Counted from the stretch's first letter, positions 7,933-17,007 are shown. The stretch: DNA of 64,000 bases from Streptomyces sp. KL109B (GCF_030766935.1 NZ_JASERL010000010.1:248001-312000); one strand, 5' to 3'. Translations and numbers: made by a program. The notes: generated by a model not told the origin, from the letters alone.

Positions 7933-9228
7933 GTGCGGATGCGGATGCGGCGGATGCGGCGGATACGCAGGGGTCGACGCGGGGCGTTGCTGGCCGTGAG
8001 CACGGCGGTGGCGCTCACCGTGACGATGACCGCGAGCACCGGCAGGCTCCTCGACGACTCGACGACCGCGGCCGGGCCCGTCGCCGTCTCCCGCAAGACG
8101 ACCTCCCTCGCCCCCTGCATGATCCGCGGCTCGCTCGGCGTTCAGATGTCGGAGGGCCTGCCCACCGCCCCCGGCTACGCGCGTTCCACCGGCACCGTAC
8201 GAGCCCTGAACCTCATGGTCGACTTCCCGGACGCGCCGGGCGAGGGCTCCGCGATGGACCGGTTCCGCGAGTTCTTCCCGCAGACCCAGGACTGGTTCCG
8301 CACCGGGTCGTACGGGAAGCTCGACTACGTTCCCGAGGCGCCGGTCGACCACTGGCTGCGGATGCCCAAGCCGTTCGCCGCGTACGGGATAGAGCGCGGC
8401 GCCCCCTACGACCCCGCCTACCGCGGGCTCGCCCAGGACATCGTGGCGGCCGCGGACTCCGAGGTGGACTTCCGCCGGTACGACCTGGTGAACATCCTCG
8501 TCACGCCGAACGCGGGGCCGTCCGCGCTCGACACCGTCCTCTCCGTGACCTTCGCCGGCAACCACGAGGCGCCGGTCGCCGACGGTGTCCCGCTCTCCAA
8601 CACGTCCTTCGTGTACTCGCGGCAGGACGACGGTTCGGGTTCGTACGCGCAGACCGGGTACCGGGTGCTGCCGCACGAGAACGGGCACGTCTTCGGGCTT
8701 CCCGACCTCTACACGCAGGACGGCGGCGGGGCCGTCGGGCACTGGGACATCATGAGCGAGGACTGGGGGGCCGGGAACGATCTGCTCGGCTGGCACAAGT
8801 GGAAGCTCGGCTGGCTCGACGACGACCAGGTCGGCTGCGCCGCGCGGCCCGGCACGACGGAGTACCGGCTGTCGCCGCTGGCGCGGGACGACGGGGGTTC
8901 GAAGCTGGTGTTCGTGCCGGTGAGCGGGCGGACGGGGTACGCGGTCGAGGTGCGTACGCAGGAGGGGAACGACGAGGCGGTGTGCCGGGCCGGGGTGCTG
9001 GTCTACAAGGTGGACGCGGATGTGGACACGGGGCAGGGCCCTGTGTCCGTCGAGGACGCCACGCCGGAGAGCGGCGGCTGCACGCGGCGGCCGAACGTCC
9101 ACGCGGAGCTCTCCGATGCGGCGTTCCAACCGGGTGAGGTGTTCCGGGACGATTCGGCGGGCGTCCGGGTCACGATCGGCGGCATCACCTCCGACGGCAC
9201 CTACCAGCTCTACGTCACCCGCCGCTAG
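7933..9228 (+). CDS. secreted M6-family zinc metalloprotease (immune inhibitor A-like)
   Basis: The arginine-rich start (GTG at 7933) and following hydrophobic stretch (GALLAVSTAVALTVTMTAST) form a signal peptide. The catalytic zinc motif is HENGHVFGLPD (about residues 248-258), close to the HExxH pattern with the extra GH typical of M6 peptidases. Downstream are GHWDIMSEDWG (Met-turn-like) and a C-terminal beta-rich part. Cysteines in the C-terminal half may form disulphides. The enzyme probably degrades extracellular proteins. The gene is monocistronic, divergent from tetR, and its stop is followed at once by inverted copies of the GC-rich repeat that could terminate transcription. Confidence 0.88.
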   Translation: MRMRMRRMRRIRRGRRGALLAVSTAVALTVTMTASTGRLLDDSTTAAGPVAVSRKTTSLAPCMIRGSLGVQMSEGLPTAPGYARSTGTVRALNLMVDFPDAPGEGSAMDRFREFFPQTQDWFRTGSYGKLDYVPEAPVDHWLRMPKPFAAYGIERGAPYDPAYRGLAQDIVAAADSEVDFRRYDLVNILVTPNAGPSALDTVLSVTFAGNHEAPVADGVPLSNTSFVYSRQDDGSGSYAQTGYRVLPHENGHVFGLPDLYTQDGGGAVGHWDIMSEDWGAGNDLLGWHKWKLGWLDDDQVGCAARPGTTEYRLSPLARDDGGSKLVFVPVSGRTGYAVEVRTQEGNDEAVCRAGVLVYKVDADVDTGQGPVSVEDATPESGGCTRRPNVHAELSDAAFQPGEVFRDDSAGVRVTIGGITSDGTYQLYVTRR

Positions 9229-9232
9229 GCCA

Positions 9233-9330
9233 CGGGGCTCCTCTCCGGCCCCCGCTCCTCAACCGCCGGAGAGGCTCGAAAAACCCGGGGCTCCGCCCCG
9301 CACCCCGCTCCTCAAACGCCGGAGGGGCTG
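9233..9330 (-). repeat. two copies of the GC-rich repeat after the protease gene
   Basis: Copies at 9233-9276 and 9284-9330 are in the opposite orientation to the array that follows. Each begins with a GGGGCTC/GCCCC hairpin immediately after the plus-strand gene and ends in GGCT, so the 3'-end polarity is the same for genes on both strands. Confidence 0.85.
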
Positions 9331-9387
9331 AATCTACCCACCCAACCGAGCAGCTGAGCCCAACCATCCAGCACGGCCCGACAACTC

Positions 9388-9802
9388 AAGCCCCGCCGAC
9401 GCTTGAGACGCGGGGGCCAGGAGCGGAGCCCCGATCTTTTCCAGCCCCGCCGGCGTTTGAGGCGCGGGGTCCGAGACGGAACCCCGACCCTTCCAGCCCC
9501 GCCGACGCTTGAGACGCGGGGCCCGGGGCGGACCCCCGACCCTTCCAGCCCCGCCGACGCTTGAGACGCGGGGCCCGGGGCGGACCCCCGACCCTTCCAG
9601 CCCCGCCGACGATTGAGGCGCGGGGGCCAGGGGCGGAGCCCCGATCTTTTCCAGCCCCGCCGACGATTGAGGCGCGGGGCCCGGGGCGGAACCCCGACCC
9701 TTCCAGCCCCGCCGGCGATTGAGGCGCGGGGGCCAGGGGCGGAGCCCCGATCTTTTCCAGCCCCGCCGGCGTTTGAGGCGCGGGGTCCGGGGCGGAGCCC
9801 CG
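9388..9802 (+). repeat. eight-copy tandem array of the GC-rich intergenic repeat
   Basis: Units begin at about 9388, 9442, 9494, 9546, 9598, 9652, 9704 and 9758, with periods of 52 or 54 bp. Each unit reads CAGCCCCGCCGGCG...TTGAGGCGCGGGG...GGCGGAGCCCCG and is joined by GATCTTTTC or ACCCTTC linkers. Units with the two linkers are interspersed, suggesting duplication of blocks. The 589-bp stretch 9229-9817 holds nothing else and separates convergent genes (the protease and the acyl-CoA synthetase). Confidence 0.92.
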
Positions 9803-9817
9803 TGGCGTAGGGGACGG

Positions 9818-11512
9818 TCAGGTGGCGGAGCGCAGCGAGTCGCGGAGGGTGCGTTTGAGGATCTTGCCCGTGGCGTTGCGCGGCAACTCCGCCTCCTGGA
9901 GGACCACATGGGCCGGAACCTTGAACCCCGCGAGGGACTTCGCCGCGAAGGCCCGGACCTCGTCCGGCGTCACCGCCGATCCCGCACGCACCCGCAGAAA
10001 CGCCGCGACCTCCTCGCCGAGAACCTCGTGCGGGACGCCCACCACCGCCGCCTCCAGGACGTCCGGGTGGTCGTGCAGGACCGCCTCCACCTCGACACAG
10101 TGGACGTTCTCGCCACCCCGGATCACCAGGTCCTTGATCCGGTCGACGACACTCACCCGCCCCTCCGCGGAGCGCACCGCGAGGTCACCCGTCCGAAACC
10201 ACCCGTCCGCCGTGAACGCCGCCTCGGTGGCGGCCGCGTCGTTCCAGTAGCCGCGGATCAACGGCTGACCCCGCAGGCACAGTTCACCGACCTCACCGTC
10301 CGGCAACGGCTCCCCCAACGGATCCGCCACCCGCACCTCCACCGCCGGCGCCGGACGCCCCACACTCCCCGGCCAACTCCGGTACTCCGCCCCGGCGTTG
10401 GAGAGCACACCGCCGAGCGTCTCGGTGAGGCCGTAGCCGTTTCGGGGGTCGATGCGCTCGCCGTAGCGGTCGGTGAGCCGGGCCACGATGCGCGGCGGGG
10501 CCGCGGCGCCGCCCGTGCTGAATCCCGTAAGAGTGGGGAGTTCGTCGTCCAATTCCCGTGCCCGTTCCAGGAGTTGGAGGGCCGTCGCGGGGACGCCGCC
10601 GAAGCTGGTGACGCCGTGCTCGCGGATCATGGCGAGCGCCGCGTCCGCGTCCCACTTGCGCAGCACCACGATCGTGCCGCCCGCCGCCATCGCCGCGTAG
10701 AACCCGGTGAACGCCGCTACGTGGAAGAAGGGGAAGGTGAGGAGGCCGATGGGGGCGGGGCCCTGGCCCGGTACGGCGCCCCGCAGGAGGGCCGCGCGGG
10801 CGGCACCGTAGCGCGGGCCCGCGATCGCGCCCATGTGGGCGTGGTGGGTGGCGACGGCGCCCTTGGGGCGGCCCGTCGTACCGGACGTGTAGAGGATCGT
10901 GGCGTCGGCCTCCGGGGACACCTCCACGTCGGGCGGGCCCAGTTGGGGGTCGGGGGCGGGGAGCTCCGCGTACCGCTCGACGCGTGGTCCGGCCGCCTCC
11001 CGGCCCTCCTCGTGGCAGACGAGGGTCCACGGCCGCGATGGCGCCGCGTCGAGCCACGGCCGCACCCGCTCGTAGCGCTCCCCGTCGACGACCAGCACGC
11101 CGGGATCGCAGTCGTCGAGGGCATACACGAACTCGTCCGCCGTCCACCAGGCGTTGAGCGGCACCGCCACCAGGCCCGCCAACTGCGCGGCCCAGAAGGC
11201 GATCTGCCACTCGGGGTGGTTGCGCATCGCGACGACGGCGCGGTCTCCGGGCCGCAGCCCGTACACGTCGGTGAAGCGGCGGGCCAGCGCGCACGCGGCC
11301 GCGAAGAACTCCCCGTAGGTGAGGCGCCCGCGCTCGGAGATCACGAAGGGGGCGTCGCCGTACGCCCAGGTCGTCTCGGCGAACTCGCGCAGGGTGCGGG
11401 GCCCGTCGGCATACGAAAGACGCCCGTCCTCGCCTCGTACGACGGCGAAGGGGGCGCCCGGTCCGGTCAGCAGCGCTTCCACGGCATCGACATCCACGGC
11501 ATCTGCGTCCAT
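9818..11512 (-). CDS. class I adenylate-forming enzyme, acyl-CoA synthetase (FadD-like)
   Basis: The 564-residue protein has the AMP-binding P-loop YTSGTTGRPKGA, the A5-type motif NGYGLTETLGG, the A7 motif GWFRTGDLA, the hinge VVDRIKDLVIRGGENV and the C-terminal lysine motif LPRNATGKILKR. It should activate a carboxylate (a fatty or aromatic acid) with ATP and transfer it to CoA. The ATG at 11512 has no clear ribosome binding site, so the start is uncertain by some residues. It is downstream of, and on the same strand as, the permease gene, but a strong hairpin lies between them. Substrate chain length cannot be read from sequence. Confidence 0.9.
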   Translation of the reverse strand: MDADAVDVDAVEALLTGPGAPFAVVRGEDGRLSYADGPRTLREFAETTWAYGDAPFVISERGRLTYGEFFAAACALARRFTDVYGLRPGDRAVVAMRNHPEWQIAFWAAQLAGLVAVPLNAWWTADEFVYALDDCDPGVLVVDGERYERVRPWLDAAPSRPWTLVCHEEGREAAGPRVERYAELPAPDPQLGPPDVEVSPEADATILYTSGTTGRPKGAVATHHAHMGAIAGPRYGAARAALLRGAVPGQGPAPIGLLTFPFFHVAAFTGFYAAMAAGGTIVVLRKWDADAALAMIREHGVTSFGGVPATALQLLERARELDDELPTLTGFSTGGAAAPPRIVARLTDRYGERIDPRNGYGLTETLGGVLSNAGAEYRSWPGSVGRPAPAVEVRVADPLGEPLPDGEVGELCLRGQPLIRGYWNDAAATEAAFTADGWFRTGDLAVRSAEGRVSVVDRIKDLVIRGGENVHCVEVEAVLHDHPDVLEAAVVGVPHEVLGEEVAAFLRVRAGSAVTPDEVRAFAAKSLAGFKVPAHVVLQEAELPRNATGKILKRTLRDSLRSAT

Positions 11513-11593
11513 GGTCGGACGGTACGTCCGTCGGCCCGAACCACGTCAAGGCGCGTGCAGTAACCATCGATCACTGGACCGCCGCACAACGCG

Positions 11594-11631
11594 GTGGGCG
11601 GTGCGCGTGAACCTCCACGCGCACCGCCCAC
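11594..11631 (-). terminator. hairpin terminator after the amino-acid permease
   Basis: A perfect 16-bp stem (GTGGGCGGTGCGCGTG and its complement) with a 6-base loop lies 30 bp past the permease stop. There is no U-tract, as is common for Streptomyces terminators. Confidence 0.8.
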
Positions 11632-11661
11632 CCGACGTATCGGCTACCGCCGTACCGGCCC

Positions 11662-13137
11662 CTACGAAGGCGACTCGGACGCGGCGGCCTTCGCGTGCTC
11701 GGCCACCCGCTTGCGCGTCGCGAACCAGCCGATCACGAGCCCGACCACGATCAGCGGCGAGCAGTACACCGAGATCGCCGAGTCGCCACCGCCGACGATC
11801 ATCAGGACCACGACCGCGACCAGGAAGACGATCGTCAGCCAGTTCGTGAAGGGCGCGCCCGGCAGCCGGAACGAGGGGCGCTCCAGCTCGCCGCGCAGCG
11901 CCTTACGGCGCAGCACCATCTGGCAGATCATGATCATGACCCAGGTGCCGATCATGGTGATCGCGGAGAAGTTGATGACGATCGCGAACGCCCGCTCGGG
12001 CACGATGTAGTTGAGGATGATGCCCGCGATGTAGCAGGTGGCGGTCAGCAGCACGCCGCCGTAGGGCACGCCCTTCCTGCTCATCTTCGTCGTGAACCTG
12101 GGCGCCGAGCCCGCGAGCCCCATCGAGCGCAGCACGCGGCCGGTCGAGTAGAGCCCGGAGTTGCAGCTGGACAGGGCCGCCGTGAGGATCACGAAGTTCA
12201 TGATGCCGCTGATGCCGGGCACCCCGAGCTTGCCGAGCAGCGTCACGAACGGCGACTCGCCCGCCTTGTACGCGCTCCAGGGCAGGAGCAGGACGAGCAG
12301 CAGCACGGACCCGACGTAGAAGAGCACGATGCGCCACGACACCGAGTTGATGGCGCGCGGGATGACCTTGCGCGGGTTCTCCGTCTCGCCGGAGGCGATG
12401 CCGACCATCTCGATCGCGGCGTACGCGAAGACGACGCCCTGGATGAGGACGATCGCGGGGAGCAGGCCGTTCGGCAGCCAGCCGCCGTTGTCGGTGATCA
12501 GCTGCGGCCCCGTGGCGTGGCCGTCGACGGGGTGGCGGCTCGCGAGCAGCCAGCAGCCGATGGCGAGGAAGCCGAGGATCGCGGCGACCTTGATGATCGA
12601 GAACCAGAACTCGAACTCGCCGAACCAGCGCACCGAGATGAGGTTCGCGCCGAGCACCACGAGCAGCGCCACCAGCGCGAGCGTCCACTGGGGTATGTCG
12701 CGGAAGGCGGCCCAGTAGTGCAGATACATCGCCACCGCGGTGATCTCCGCGATGCCGCTGCACACCCAGTGCAGGAAGTAGACCCAGCCCGCGGTGTACG
12801 CCGCCTTCTCGCCGAGGAACTCGCGCGAGTACGAGACGAACGAGCCCGACGTCGGGCGGTGCATCACCAGCTCGCCCATGGCGCGCGTGATGAAGAAGGC
12901 GAACAGGCCGGTGATCGCGAAGATGACCACCAGGGACGGGCCCGCGGCGTGCAGCCGCTCCCCCGCGCCGAGGAAGAGGCCGGTGCCGATGGCGCCGCCG
13001 ATGGCGATCATCTGGACCTGACGATTGCGCAGGCCGGCCGCGTAACCCCCCTCACGGATGGCTCCGCCCTCGGCCTTCTCGGCCTCGGCCTCGCCGCCCG
13101 TGGTCACACCGCGTTCGGCTTGTGCTGTGTGCTCCAT
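11662..13137 (-). CDS. amino-acid permease (APC/AAT family, AnsP/GabP-like)
   Basis: The 491-residue membrane protein has about 12 helices. The family signature RNRQVQMIAIGGAIGTGLF is at the N-terminus and GELVMHRPTSGSFVSYSREF follows. These transporters import amino acids with protons, and asparagine/GABA-type permeases have this N-terminal pattern. A longer open frame exists upstream, but ATG at 13137 (MEHTAQ) with GGAG just before it begins the conserved protein. The gene follows the PLP decarboxylase on the same strand with a 204-bp gap, so the substrate may be the decarboxylase amino acid. The leader contains a 22-bp perfect palindrome. Confidence 0.9.
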   Translation of the reverse strand: MEHTAQAERGVTTGGEAEAEKAEGGAIREGGYAAGLRNRQVQMIAIGGAIGTGLFLGAGERLHAAGPSLVVIFAITGLFAFFITRAMGELVMHRPTSGSFVSYSREFLGEKAAYTAGWVYFLHWVCSGIAEITAVAMYLHYWAAFRDIPQWTLALVALLVVLGANLISVRWFGEFEFWFSIIKVAAILGFLAIGCWLLASRHPVDGHATGPQLITDNGGWLPNGLLPAIVLIQGVVFAYAAIEMVGIASGETENPRKVIPRAINSVSWRIVLFYVGSVLLLVLLLPWSAYKAGESPFVTLLGKLGVPGISGIMNFVILTAALSSCNSGLYSTGRVLRSMGLAGSAPRFTTKMSRKGVPYGGVLLTATCYIAGIILNYIVPERAFAIVINFSAITMIGTWVMIMICQMVLRRKALRGELERPSFRLPGAPFTNWLTIVFLVAVVVLMIVGGGDSAISVYCSPLIVVGLVIGWFATRKRVAEHAKAAASESPS

Positions 13138-13182
13138 GGTTCTCCGCGTACGTGCAAAACGGCATGCCGCACACACGCGAGC

Positions 13183-13204
13183 GCCCGCGTTCGCGAACGC
13201 GGGC
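13183..13204. promoter_or_regulatory. 22-bp perfect palindrome in the permease leader
   Basis: The self-complementary stretch centres on TTCGCGAA with GCCCGCG/CGCGGGC arms. A further inverted pair, CACACGC / GCGTGTG, surrounds it. It lies 46-67 bp before the permease start and could be an operator or an RNA hairpin controlling translation. Confidence 0.6.
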
Positions 13205-13341
13205 AGGCGTGTGCGACGTACCTGTTGGACAGGACTGATCCGCCGGATTCGGCGAACCTCGAGATCGGAACGGATCTCGGTGGAGTGTGCCGCGGCCGTA
13301 ACGCGCGACGACACGCCACCTTAAACCGTTCGCGGGGGCAA

Positions 13342-14742
13342 CTAATCCACGAGCCCGTGCGGGAGCCCGAGGAGTGAACCGGCGTACTGGGCACCGGACT
13401 CGGCGAGCACCTCGTCGAGCGTCTGCGCCGACCGGACGGGAGCGAACTCCACCGCGCCCACCTTGTCCGCATCCGCCCCATTCGGGGTTTGGACATACCC
13501 GTACACAGCGGGACGCGGAAGGCTGTTGTAGTGGAAGTGCGTCGAGAAGTAGTACGCGCCGGTGTCGTACAGCGCGACGAGATCGCCGGGTTCGAGTTCG
13601 GGCAGCTCACGGCCGCGTGCCACGAGATCGCCCGCGAAGCAGCAGGGCCCGGCGACGTCCTGGACCATTGCCCGGGTCGCTCTGGGCCGGCCCTCGGCGT
13701 CGTACGCCCCGACCCGCAGCGGCCACGACTCCGGCACGAAGACGGTACGGGTCGCCACCTGCGCGCCCGCGTGCGTCACGGCGATGCGGCGGCCGCCGGA
13801 GGTCTTGGTGTACTCGACGTGCGCGGCGATGAACCCCTGCTTGGCGAGGAGTGATCGGCCGAACTCGGTGACCAGCGTGTACCGCCCGTCGAAGAGGCCG
13901 GGCACGGTGCGGCGCAGCAGCTCCGCGTACTCGGCGAAGGTGGGGGTGACGTCATCGGACCCGAAGTTCACGGGCAGTCCGCCGCCGATGTCGAGGGTGT
14001 CGATCTGCTGCCGCCCGACGTGCGCGTTGATCTTCTCAGCCAGCTCGTACGCGGCCCGTACGCCCTGCGCCATCAGCTCCAGGGCGACGCCCTGCGAACC
14101 GGTGTGGGTGTGCAGCCGGGTCATCCACGGCCGCGCCTTGTACGCGCCGAGCACCCACTCCTCGGCGCCCTCGTCGCGCAGCGCGACGCCGAACTTGGAG
14201 CTGGCGGTCGCGGTGCTCATGGCGCCGATCGACCCGCTGCCGACCTGCGGGTTGACCCGCAGCCCGACGGGCGAGGCGGTGCCGCCGGCCACGAGCGCGT
14301 CGATCCGCTCCAGCTCCTGCGGGTTGTCGGCGTTCACGGCGATCCCGTTCGCCAGCGCGTCGCGCAGCTCGCCGACCGTCTTCGCGGGCGAGTCGAACAC
14401 GATCCGCTCGGCCGGCACCCCGGCCGCCCGCGCCAGCTCCAGCTCACCGGGGCTCGCGACCTCGGCGCCGATGCCCTCCTCGTTGAGAAGCGCGAGCACG
14501 GGGACGAGCGAGGCGGCCTTCACGGCGAACGTGTGCCGCGCCGGAACCCCCGCGAACGCCGCCTTCAACGCCCGCGCCGCCTCCCGCACCCCGGCCACGT
14601 CGAGCAGCCCGAGCACGGGGGCGTCGGGCCCGACGAGCCCCTGCGCGACGGCGGCACGGAGGGCGGCGTCGCGGCGGGCGGCGGGGGTGGGTGCGTGGGC
14701 GGCGGGTGCGTGGGCGGGGGTGGCGTCGACGGGCTGCGACAT
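13342..14742 (-). CDS. fold-type III PLP decarboxylase (diaminopimelate/ornithine decarboxylase-like)
   Basis: The 466-residue alanine-racemase-fold decarboxylase has the PLP lysine in HTFAVKAASL, the phosphate-binding HTHTGSQG and DIGGGLPVNF motifs, EFGRSLLAKQG, and the C-terminal GPCCFAGDL and YDTGAYYFSTHFHYNS, where the dimer-partner cysteine and tyrosine lie. The family decarboxylates meso-diaminopimelate, ornithine, lysine or arginine. The N-terminal Ala/Pro-rich extension suggests this is not the housekeeping lysA. An upstream PucR regulator on the same strand and a downstream amino-acid permease suggest a small regulated amino-acid catabolic or polyamine unit. Confidence 0.85.
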   Translation of the reverse strand: MSQPVDATPAHAPAAHAPTPAARRDAALRAAVAQGLVGPDAPVLGLLDVAGVREAARALKAAFAGVPARHTFAVKAASLVPVLALLNEEGIGAEVASPGELELARAAGVPAERIVFDSPAKTVGELRDALANGIAVNADNPQELERIDALVAGGTASPVGLRVNPQVGSGSIGAMSTATASSKFGVALRDEGAEEWVLGAYKARPWMTRLHTHTGSQGVALELMAQGVRAAYELAEKINAHVGRQQIDTLDIGGGLPVNFGSDDVTPTFAEYAELLRRTVPGLFDGRYTLVTEFGRSLLAKQGFIAAHVEYTKTSGGRRIAVTHAGAQVATRTVFVPESWPLRVGAYDAEGRPRATRAMVQDVAGPCCFAGDLVARGRELPELEPGDLVALYDTGAYYFSTHFHYNSLPRPAVYGYVQTPNGADADKVGAVEFAPVRSAQTLDEVLAESGAQYAGSLLGLPHGLVD

Positions 14743-15013
14743 CGGGGGGCTGTCCTGCCTTCTTGCTTGCTTACTTACTTACGCGCTTGCTTGCGGTCTT
14801 ACGGTGCGGTGGTGGTCCGGCACTCGTCGCACTCGTCACTGTGCAGGTCGGCGGGGTGGCGTGTCTGCGTGCGCCGGCACGAAGTACGGGGCGGGTCGGT
14901 TGTGCCCCCGCACAACGCGCACCGAACGGAACGCCCCGCGTGGTGCGCCCCCACGACGGCATGCGGGCAGGCATGGTGCCCCCGCACCACCGAGCGCCCC
15001 CGCCCCCGCCCCC
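14743..15013 (-). promoter_or_regulatory. leader of the PLP decarboxylase with three palindromic operator-like sites
   Basis: GTTGTGC-CCCC-GCACAAC (14899-14916) and TGGTGC-CCCC-GCACCA (14974-14989) are perfect inverted repeats. A weaker copy lies at about 14940-14957. They share a GTGC-N4-GCAC core at roughly 40-bp and 33-bp intervals. Nearer the gene (14762-14795) is a tetranucleotide run of TGCT/TACT units. The palindromes are likely binding sites for the adjacent PucR-type regulator, which is inferred from position. Confidence 0.55.
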
Positions 15014-16930
15014 TCACGGCAACGGAATCAGCCCGACCCGCCGCAACCCCAGCTCGACCACGAGCCGCACATCCGGATCATCCAGGTCGAGCCCGCCCAA
15101 CTCCCGGGCCCTGCGCAGCCGGTACCGCAACGTATTCGCGTGAATCCCCAGATACCGGGCGGTGGCCCCCGCGTCCCCGAAGAACGCCAGATGCGCGGCC
15201 ACGGTGCGCGGCAGATCCGTCCCGTGCCGCTCGTCGTGCGCGAGCAGCGCCGCGACCGCGTCCCCGGCCGACGGCACGTCCGCGGCGACGGCGTCCACCA
15301 CCCGCAGCGCGTCCAACGCGAACCGCACATCACCGGCCCCCGCCACCTCTGGCCCGCCGCGCTCGCACAACACCCGCAACACCTCACCGGCCCGGGCCCT
15401 GGACTCCGCCACCTCCCCCAACCCCCCGACCACGGGCCCCACGGCGATCAACGGCTTCCCCCCGGCCCCCCGCACCACAGCCGCCAAATCCCGAGCCAAC
15501 CGCTCAACCCCCTCCACCCGAGCCTCCCCCACCAACACATCAACCCGCTCCCAGGGCCGCCCAACACCTACGGCGTTCCCCCCAACCTCTCCGACACCCA
15601 TTCCAGCTCCTCCAGCACCCATTCCAGCCCCTCCGGCGTTTGAGGAGCGGGGCCCGGGGCGGAGCCCCGAGACGTGGCCCCGGGTAGCTGGGTCCTGCAC
15701 CCCACCCCCACCACCACTCCCCCCAGCCCCGCCGGCGCTTGAGGCGCGGGGCCCGGGGCGGAGCCCCGCAACCTCACCCCGGGTGGCCGAACCCGAGGAC
15801 GACCCGCCCACCCCACCCGCCTCCACCCGGTAGGGAAACGCTGGGGTCGCCTGCGCCGCCACCCGCAACACCCCCGCCCGCAACGCCCTCTCCCGCACCT
15901 CGCCCACGGCCCCCGCGACCACCACCGCCAACACCGCACACGGCCGCCCCGCATCCACCCCCAGCGCCGCCGCCGCGGCCCCCACATCCGGCTCCCGCTC
16001 CTCGAACAACGCCCGCACCGCATGCGCCCGCCGCCCCGCCGCCGACCTCGACCGCAACCGGTGATGCAACAAATGCGGCACCGCGATCGCGGCGGCCTGC
16101 CGCAACGCCTCCCGCGCCCCCTCCGGCAACGGCTCCCCGTCCGCCGCCGCCCACAGCGACCCCAGCACCTCGTCCCCCGCCCGCACGGCGACCGCGAGCC
16201 GCTCGGGGAACCGCCCGTCGGCGGGCCGGTGCACCACGTCCCCCGCCCACAGCGCGTCCAGGAACCCGCTCTCCGCCAGCTCGGCCACCCGCCACCTCGG
16301 CACCCGCCGCCCGAGAATGGTCAACCGCCGCAACGGATCGGCCGTATCAGCGGTCGGCGAGTACGCCAGCACGTTGGACTCGGGATCCTCGATGGTGATC
16401 GCACCCCCGACGAGCGCGGCCAGCGCCACGGCGAGCCCCGGCAGATCCCCGAGCCCCACATCGACCCCGGCCTCCCCCACACCCCCGGCGCCACCCGGCC
16501 CACCAGCCCCACCGGCCGCGAGCGCCGCCCGCAACAGCCCGATCAGCTCCCCCCAGTCCACCCACGGCGCCCGCGCGAGCAACGCGGTCGACACCCCCTC
16601 GGCCACCTCGCTCAGCAGCGGCGACACCCCCTCGGCCCCCCGCCGCACCACCAGCGCCGCGGCCCCCGCCCGATCGGCGGCCCGCAACACCTCCGCCGCC
16701 GCCGGATCCGACGTATCGACCCCCACCGCGATCAGCACCCGCCCCCGCTCCCGCAGGCTCTCCCCGGCGTCGAACACCCCGACCCCGGCCACGGCCACGT
16801 CCATCCCGCACGGCGCCCGCACCACCTCTACGACGTCCCGCCCCACAACCCGTACGACCCGCGCCAACGTGGCACCGCCACCCGACACGGAACTCTCGGC
16901 CTGCGGCCCACCGGACACCGGAATCTCCAT
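15014..16930 (-). CDS. PucR-family transcriptional regulator with repeat-derived insert
   Basis: The protein has about 638 residues. The N-terminal part resembles the PucR/CdaR sensory region (GRVLIAVGVDTS..., LSEVAEGVSTALLARAPWVDWGELI). A GAF-like middle (AITIEDPESNVLAYSP) follows, and a C-terminal PucR HTH reads AAHLAFFGDAGATARYLGIHANTLRYRLRRAREL. The start is ATG at 16930 (MEIPVS); a longer frame overlaps the divergent gene and is discounted. Between the sensory and HTH parts a Gly/Ser/Ala-rich segment contains GLRPGPRASSAGGAG and GLRPGPRSSNAGGAG, both encoded by in-frame copies of the GC-rich repeat. The regulator probably controls the downstream decarboxylase and permease. Confidence 0.88.
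   Translation of the reverse strand: MEIPVSGGPQAESSVSGGGATLARVVRVVGRDVVEVVRAPCGMDVAVAGVGVFDAGESLRERGRVLIAVGVDTSDPAAAEVLRAADRAGAAALVVRRGAEGVSPLLSEVAEGVSTALLARAPWVDWGELIGLLRAALAAGGAGGPGGAGGVGEAGVDVGLGDLPGLAVALAALVGGAITIEDPESNVLAYSPTADTADPLRRLTILGRRVPRWRVAELAESGFLDALWAGDVVHRPADGRFPERLAVAVRAGDEVLGSLWAAADGEPLPEGAREALRQAAAIAVPHLLHHRLRSRSAAGRRAHAVRALFEEREPDVGAAAAALGVDAGRPCAVLAVVVAGAVGEVRERALRAGVLRVAAQATPAFPYRVEAGGVGGSSSGSATRGEVAGLRPGPRASSAGGAGGSGGGGGVQDPATRGHVSGLRPGPRSSNAGGAGMGAGGAGMGVGEVGGNAVGVGRPWERVDVLVGEARVEGVERLARDLAAVVRGAGGKPLIAVGPVVGGLGEVAESRARAGEVLRVLCERGGPEVAGAGDVRFALDALRVVDAVAADVPSAGDAVAALLAHDERHGTDLPRTVAAHLAFFGDAGATARYLGIHANTLRYRLRRARELGGLDLDDPDVRLVVELGLRRVGLIPLP
15625..15768 (+). repeat. 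two GC-rich repeat copies inside the PucR coding sequence
   Basis: Copies at 15625-15669 and 15724-15768 match the intergenic repeat family in length and sequence. Both are read in the same frame on the minus strand and give near-identical 15-residue peptides. Neither introduces a stop. Confidence 0.9.
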
Positions 16931-17007
16931 ACCCCCAGTCTCGCCTGTGACGAACGGCACCCACCCCACACCCCCCAATCCCCCCATTCCGCCCATACGT
17001 TGGAAGA

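Noticed and set aside
9388..9802. CRISPR array
   Set aside because: The units are almost identical over their whole length, there are no unique spacers, and no cas genes are near.
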